Source: an uncultured Alphaproteobacteria bacterium
GTDB lineage: Bacteria; Pseudomonadota; Alphaproteobacteria; CAAHEQ01; UBA3637
Assembly: GCA_944391545.1 (NCBI GenBank)
Contig: CALXTZ010000079.1
Span: forward strand, 1 to 6,214
DNA length: 6,214 nt
Direction of reading: 5' to 3'
Both the position numbers and the translations under genes were made by a program. Shown here piece after piece: positions 5,685 through 6,214 of the stretch (position 1 is the stretch's first letter; the number at the start of each line of letters is the position of its first letter). The notes beneath the pieces are model-generated. The model was given only the letters and a program-made list of their open reading frames with translations, had not been told where the DNA came from and did no database searches.

Positions 5685-5729
5685 CTAATCAATGACAGGA
5701 AATCACACATCCGTGAATAAACACCGCCC
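5685..5729 (+). repeat. Degenerate 45-bp direct repeat, copy 2
   Basis: Partner of 5575-5619 with a 110-bp period. On the minus strand it encodes GKGAVFIHGCVISCH in a different frame from the similar GRRAVLIDSYGIFRH of copy 1, which suggests an old duplication within decaying coding sequence. Confidence 0.5.
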
Positions 5730-5906
5730 CTTTGCCGTCTCCGATTGACAACAGCATTTCTTTTGCAACCGGCTTACCTGATTTTAATTTGCCGACACTT
5801 GAAGAGCTGTTCCCACGTCAAATTAATCGGCTCGGACAAACAAAGATTTCTATTTGACGCTACGCGAAAGAGCCTGTTTTCCCGGCAAAACCCCGATTAT
5901 TCCCGA

Positions 5907-6214
5907 TCAATAATTGCGCATCAATCCGACAAGCCGCCCTTGCACGGCCACACGTTCCGGCGGCAAAATACGCGTTTCATATTTGGGATTTTCCGGTTCC
6001 AGCGCAATAACGTTTCCTTTGCGGCGAAGACGCTTCAACGTGACTTCAAATCCATCCACCAAAGCCACGACAATTGCCCCGTTCTCGGCCGTTTGTGTTC
6101 GTTGAATAATGACCGTATGCCCATCCAATATACCGGCGTTAATCATTGAATCCCCTTCGACGGTCAACGCATAATGCTCTCCGACTCCGAGCATTTGCGG
6201 CGGTACGGAAACAG
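5907..6214 (-). CDS. lexA: LexA SOS repressor, C-terminal protease/dimerisation part (5' end outside window)
   Basis: About 101 residues are visible, from VSVPPQMLGVGEHYAL to the stop. They form the S24 self-cleaving domain that also dimerises LexA; the DNA-binding winged helix and the cleavage site are beyond the right edge. The catalytic serine lies in VEGDSMINAGILDG (codon 6149-6147) and the catalytic lysine in EVTLKRLRRKG (codon 6035-6033), so the Ser-Lys dyad is intact. IALEPENPKYETRILPPERV and the ending QGRLVGLMRNY are characteristic of alphaproteobacterial LexA. The protein represses SOS genes until RecA filaments trigger its cleavage. The Met at 6194 is internal, not a start. No clear hairpin terminator follows the stop, and downstream sequence appears decayed. 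Confidence 0.95.
   Translation of the reverse strand, partial: VSVPPQMLGVGEHYALTVEGDSMINAGILDGHTVIIQRTQTAENGAIVVALVDGFEVTLKRLRRKGNVIALEPENPKYETRILPPERVAVQGRLVGLMRNY

Larger units (their letters stand above)
5312..5906 (-). pseudogene. Gene-free decayed region behind lexA, possible comEC C-terminal remnant
   Basis: No intact gene is present in about 600 bp on either strand. On the minus strand one frame between about 5880 and 5530 is interrupted by only a few stops and contains RRAVLIDSYGIFRHQSEVF (about 5623-5567), followed by a short run to a stop. This resembles the terminal motif of alphaproteobacterial ComEC (VIDRFDLWRxGAHA). In this class comEC is commonly the gene directly downstream of lexA, which fits the position. 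The match is short and the rest of the frame is not recognisable, so this is a suggestion, not an identification. A 45-bp degenerate repeat lies within it (5575-5619 and 5685-5729). Confidence 0.35.

Noticed and set aside
5745..6149. 134-residue plus-strand open frame overlapping lexA
   Set aside because: More than half is antisense to the well-supported lexA coding sequence, and the peptide has no recognisable motif.

Overview
The window looks like chromosomal DNA of a moderately AT-rich alphaproteobacterium, possibly host-associated or uncultured. This rests on the C-terminal half of an alphaproteobacterial-type LexA, an Rsm22-family protein, a VirB8-like type IV secretion component, CCA-encoding tRNA-Thr(UGU) and a small outer-membrane beta-barrel protein with a classical signal peptide. 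The species cannot be named from the sequence.

Layout, left to right. Positions 1-111 hold a promoter firing leftwards whose 17-bp spacer is almost entirely a 14-bp C/G homopolymer, the probable start codon of the gene it drives (which lies off the left edge), and a terminator for the next gene. A virB8-like gene (134-1009, minus) and an unusually AT-rich HIT-family gene (1138-1542, minus) follow. After a 312-bp AT-rich gap comes tRNA-Thr (1855-1930, plus) with a good promoter. Directly behind the tRNA lies the frameshifted C-terminal stub of an outer-membrane beta-barrel gene (1955-2151).

Next are an rsm22-like gene (2317-3276, plus) and an unrecognised 305-residue protein (3366-4283, plus), each with its own sigma70-type promoter. 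The second ends at a hairpin terminator shared with the convergent outer-membrane protein gene (4315-5001, minus). That gene is preceded by a strong promoter, and about 250 nt of highly structured leader ends in an intrinsic terminator 27 nt before the start codon. The 5' part of the leader can pair with the terminator sequence, so this is either an attenuated leader (riboswitch-like) or a discrete small RNA whose readthrough feeds the gene.

The right end (5312-5906) has no intact gene. It holds degenerate repeats and minus-strand peptide fragments that resemble the C-terminus of ComEC, the usual neighbour downstream of lexA in this class. The window ends inside lexA (5907 to beyond 6214, minus).

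The two most interesting signals are regulatory: a candidate phase-variable promoter at the left end and a candidate undescribed attenuator or structured RNA upstream of the outer-membrane protein gene. The genes do not form one pathway. They are a set of mostly singly transcribed housekeeping, envelope and secretion genes with visible decay between them.
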